Assembly (NCBI RefSeq): GCF_000424305.1 | Contig: NZ_AUJQ01000003.1 | Location: forward strand, 1 to 64,000 | Reading direction: 5' to 3' | DNA from: Pseudobutyrivibrio ruminis AD2017 | GTDB taxonomy: Bacteria; Bacillota; Clostridia; Lachnospirales; Lachnospiraceae | DNA: 64,000 nucleotides | Notes under the pieces: model-generated | Databases searched by the model: none | Told to the model about the DNA's origin: nothing | Seen by the model: the letters and a program-made list of their open reading frames with translations, nothing else | Shown: positions 61,496 to 64,000 of the stretch, piece after piece | Numbering within the stretch: position 1 is the stretch's first letter | How the letters are laid out: each line of letters begins with the position of its first letter | Translations under genes and position numbers: made by a program

Positions 61496-61910
61496 ATATC
61501 ATTTGAGCAGATTCGTGATTATCTTAATGTGTGTTATCTTGCTTATGTAGGTGTACTTACATGGCTTTTACAATTCGAAGGTAAGGTGTGTAGGGAGCGG
61601 ACATAATTGTAGGTTGAGAGGCATGAGGATGAAGGGGGTAGGCCCTCCCCTATTTGCCACTCCACTCGCTAAGTAAAATTAAAAAAGTGAGTTTCTCATA
61701 TATAGGCACCGTGCTCTATGCAACATCGTGTTGCTTTCGCACTTGAACCGCCATCCTAGCGGTTCATGCCAATATATGTGAAACTCACTTTTTATTTTAC
61801 TAAGCTCGTTCCAAGGCAACTGGGGAAGGGCCTACACCCTGAATCCACATGCCAATACACTTTTGTATTATGTCCGTCCTCTACACACCTTACCGACAGA
61901 ATATCACTGG
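61496..61910 (+). repeat. Giant palindromic element C, right arm truncated
   Basis: Positions 61496-61900 align to 10917-11321 of element A with no length change and about twenty substitutions by eye, most of them in the right arm. The tip (61705-61770) with its two hairpins, 61711-61742 and 61745-61765, is identical to A. The outer right arm is missing: sequence after 61901 no longer matches. A short CCTC/GAGG outer pairing remains. Several helix positions are now mismatched. C therefore looks like a decaying copy. It occupies most of the 597-bp gap before the Wzt-like gene. Confidence 0.8.
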
Positions 61911-61980
61911 AGGTTCTTTGCACTTTGCGATATGTGTAAAATGTGTTAAAATTTACTAGATATTATACTTAGGAGATACT

Positions 61981-63282
61981 ATGAGCGAATATGTTATAAA
62001 TGTAGAGCATGTAGACAAGGTTTATAAGCTCTACGCTAGTAATAAAGCCAGAGTGGCAGATACTTTAGGACTTAGTAGGAAGAAGAATTATAAGGAACAT
62101 TATGCCCTGAAGGATATGTCGTTTTCTGTTAAGAAGGGTGAATGTGTAGGACTTATTGGTACTAACGGTTCCGGTAAATCTACAATTCTGAAGATTATTA
62201 CAGGTGTGTTGTCGCCTACGGCAGGTGAGGTGACTGTTAACGGCCGTATTTCGGCTCTATTGGAGCTTGGAGCGGGCTTTAACATGGAATACACAGGTAT
62301 GGAAAATATCTACCTTAACGGAACCATGCTTGGCTATTCTAAGGAAGAAATAGATGAAAAGCTTGATGATATTCTTAGCTTTGCAGATATAGGCGATTTC
62401 GTTTTCCAGCCAGTAAAGACATACTCTAGCGGTATGTTTGTACGTCTTGCCTTTGCGGTAGCTATCAACATTGACCCTGAGATTCTTATTGTAGATGAGG
62501 CTCTTTCAGTTGGCGATGTGTTCTTCCAGGCAAAGTGCTATAAGAAGTTCGAGGAATTTAAAGAGGCAGGAAAGACTATTCTTTTCGTTTCCCACGATTT
62601 GGGCGCAATCAGCAAATATTGTGATAAGGCAGTGCTTATCAATAAGGGTGATAAGGTTGCTGAGGGCACACCAAAGGAAATGATAGATATATATAAAAAG
62701 ATTTTGGTTGGTCAGGAGCCAGTGCTTAACAGCAAGGTCGATATCGCAGATAGCTTTGCAGCTATTGATGGTCAGGCTTTAGCTCAGGTAGATAATGGCA
62801 AGACCTGGAAGTCAAATTATCAGCTTAACCCTAACGTTAATGAATACGGTGATGGCAGAGCTTCTATCGTGGACTTCGCTATAATCGATGACAACGGTAA
62901 TTACACCAATGCAATTATGAAGGGCAGCACCTTCACAGTTAAGTCAAAGGTGCATTTCAATACAGATATAGAAAACCCAATATTCACACTTACCTTTAAG
63001 ACTCTTAAGGGAATAGATGTTACAGGTACCAACACTATGTACGAAAAGTGCGATGTTGGTCTTTGTAAGGAAGGTAGCGAATACGTTGCGACCTTCACAC
63101 AGAGAATGGATATGCAAGGCGGCGAATATCTTATGTCTATCAGCTGTACAGGCTTTGATGGTGTAGATTTTGTTGCATATCACAGATTATACGATGTTAT
63201 GAATCTTACAGTTGTAAGCACCAAGAATACTGTTGGATTTTATGATATGAATTCTAACGTAACGGTAGAACAGGTGAAATAA
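61981..63282 (+). CDS. Polysaccharide ABC exporter ATPase with C-terminal binding domain (Wzt type)
   Basis: The 433-aa protein has an ABC ATPase (about 1-250) with Walker A GTNGSGKST (about 59-67), signature YSSGMFVRL and Walker B ILIVDEALSVGD. A beta-rich C-terminal Wzt-like domain (about 265-425) follows, which in Wzt binds the polymer end before export. The C-terminal domain implies a capped or modified polysaccharide. The start follows TAGGAGA. Its permease partner is at 59606. Genes after it read on the same strand and may make or cap the polymer. Confidence 0.9.
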   Translation: MSEYVINVEHVDKVYKLYASNKARVADTLGLSRKKNYKEHYALKDMSFSVKKGECVGLIGTNGSGKSTILKIITGVLSPTAGEVTVNGRISALLELGAGFNMEYTGMENIYLNGTMLGYSKEEIDEKLDDILSFADIGDFVFQPVKTYSSGMFVRLAFAVAINIDPEILIVDEALSVGDVFFQAKCYKKFEEFKEAGKTILFVSHDLGAISKYCDKAVLINKGDKVAEGTPKEMIDIYKKILVGQEPVLNSKVDIADSFAAIDGQALAQVDNGKTWKSNYQLNPNVNEYGDGRASIVDFAIIDDNGNYTNAIMKGSTFTVKSKVHFNTDIENPIFTLTFKTLKGIDVTGTNTMYEKCDVGLCKEGSEYVATFTQRMDMQGGEYLMSISCTGFDGVDFVAYHRLYDVMNLTVVSTKNTVGFYDMNSNVTVEQVK

Positions 63283-63294
63283 AAGGGAGTGCCT

Positions 63295-63783
63295 ATGATT
63301 CAGGAAAAGTATAACAGGCGAATTTTTGATGAGGGAACTATCGAGGCCATTGAAAATCTGTCACACCTTAGAAGCAATGTGCTGTCGCCAGTAGGAATTG
63401 GCAAGGGCGATAAGGTTCTGATTATTGATCCAGACAGCGATGCTTTGGTGGAATGGCTTAAAGAGGTTGCTACAGATGTTACTGTAGCAACTGAGGATGC
63501 AGTGAGAGATATTAAAGGTACATTTAATATCATCATTAATCTCGGACATTTAACAGAAACCCCATCAGTTCTTAAGCAGATGCTTTCAGCTGAAGGAAAG
63601 CTGGTATATGCTTTGCCAGAAAAGCTTAGAATGGCAGATTTTACCAAAAGGCTTTTAAAGGAAGCAGGCTTCAAGGACATTACGACCTACAGGGTCAGCC
63701 CTGATTACATGTTTACTACAGAAATATACTCAGAGGATTATATAGGGGGTGGAGCAGGCGACTATCTGCTCATTGCTAAATAA
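63295..63783 (+). CDS. Rossmann-fold, methyltransferase-like protein
   Basis: The 162-aa protein has alternating strands and helices resembling the C-terminal part of class I SAM methyltransferases (VLIIDPDSDALVEWL, FNIIINLGHL, then AGFKDITTYRVSPDYM). The glycine-rich SAM loop is weak (VGIGKGDKV). It may be a degenerate or partial methyltransferase domain. The ATG at 63295 follows AAAGGGAG; GTG 63289 lies in that site. Its stop overlaps the next start by one base. Its place after Wzt suggests work on the exported glycan. Confidence 0.65.
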   Translation: MIQEKYNRRIFDEGTIEAIENLSHLRSNVLSPVGIGKGDKVLIIDPDSDALVEWLKEVATDVTVATEDAVRDIKGTFNIIINLGHLTETPSVLKQMLSAEGKLVYALPEKLRMADFTKRLLKEAGFKDITTYRVSPDYMFTTEIYSEDYIGGGAGDYLLIAK

Positions 63784-64000
63784 TGGAGAGATTACTTTAC
63801 GAAAAGCTTTCTAACGAGCGTAATCCAAAATATAACATCATCACTGATATAGTTGAAAGAGACGGCAAAAGGGTTGTTATTAAACGCCCATACGATGATG
63901 AGGCCAAGGGCCATATACATAGAGTTTTTGATAGCTACAGAGGCTTGCAGCAGATATTGCAAGGCTCTGATTTTTGCGTAAATGAAAGTAATTTGGTGGG
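63783..64000 (+). CDS. Truncated ORF at window end, unknown product
   Basis: An open frame begins MERLLYEKLSNERNPKYN at ATG 63783, overlapping the previous stop codon (TAATG), and runs off the window. The 72 codons seen are rich in charged residues (IVERDGKRVVIKRPYDDEAK). They are not enough for an assignment. Its position suggests a glycan-synthesis gene. Confidence 0.6.
   Translation, partial: MERLLYEKLSNERNPKYNIITDIVERDGKRVVIKRPYDDEAKGHIHRVFDSYRGLQQILQGSDFCVNESNLV

Noticed and set aside
61421-61606. Possible 61-codon ORF through the left arm of palindrome C, with a similar frame in A
   Set aside because: The shared frame follows from near-identity of A and C. In B the corresponding sequence has a one-base shift and an early stop while pairing is kept, so the constraint is structural, not coding.

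Overview
The window looks like chromosome of a low-GC, Gram-positive anaerobe of the family Lachnospiraceae, probably close to Butyrivibrio/Pseudobutyrivibrio. This is inferred from AT-rich DNA, strong Shine-Dalgarno sequences, many TGG-extended -10 promoters, a Veg protein, VanW and NlpC/P60 wall proteins, and a MutS2/Ddl/MurF/YhaNO-type gene set. No rRNA, tRNA, CRISPR array or prophage was seen. The gene content is mainly housekeeping. The unusual material is in the intergenic DNA.

Layout. 1-1704: an IS1182-type insertion sequence. 1.7-7.3 kb: an acyltransferase, then the NAD operon nadA-nadB-nadC-niaR with a promoter inside an inverted repeat, then ung. 7.5-10.7 kb: a membrane hybrid histidine kinase and an output-less response regulator. 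10.9-11.4 kb: giant palindrome A. 11.5-15.3 kb: a YhaO/YhaN (SbcD/SbcC-like) nuclease-ATPase pair. 15.3-20 kb: a small zinc-ribbon protein, murD with a MurL-like epimerase gene, a WYL regulator and an orphan Hpt protein. 20.0-20.6 kb: giant palindrome B. 20.6-26.9 kb: a short-chain dehydrogenase, hpf, an XRE regulator, ddl, murF, plsC and veg. 27-30.5 kb: NlpC/P60 hydrolase, a PrsA/SurA-like protein without a PPIase domain, map and an rsuA-type pseudouridine synthase. 30.6-35.3 kb: a complete livJHMGF branched-chain amino-acid ABC operon. 35.4-39.2 kb: a cytidylate-kinase-like protein and the pantothenate operon (PanG-like gene, panB, panC, panD). 39.4-39.8 kb: an array of inverted-repeat units with a 52-bp period. 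39.9-50.3 kb: a surface protein, mutS2, an MBOAT/SGNH acyl-transfer pair and an ABC-2 exporter whose two permease genes are separated by a second inverted-repeat array. 50.3-54.2 kb: an AraC regulator, glgP with a highly structured leader, and a small membrane protein. 54.4-59.6 kb: VanW, a TPR-GGDEF protein, tdk and a polytopic membrane protein. 59.6-64 kb: a Wzm/Wzt-type polysaccharide exporter whose two genes are separated by a GDPD gene and giant palindrome C, then a Rossmann-fold gene and a truncated ORF.

Main discovery candidate: three members of one family of about 0.4-0.64 kb rod-like palindromes (A and C on +, B on -), each just 3' of a gene. A and C are near-identical over 405 bp. 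B has mostly different arm sequences, yet its arms are just as complementary. All three share a Y-shaped tip with two small hairpins and conserved loop sequences, and conserved motifs that differ between left and right arm. This is the pattern of a large structured RNA, or of a DNA hairpin element, kept by compensatory change or by arm-to-arm copying. Two unrelated arrays of 37-39 bp inverted-repeat units (39.4 kb and 48.7 kb) share an architecture but not a sequence, and form a second candidate system.
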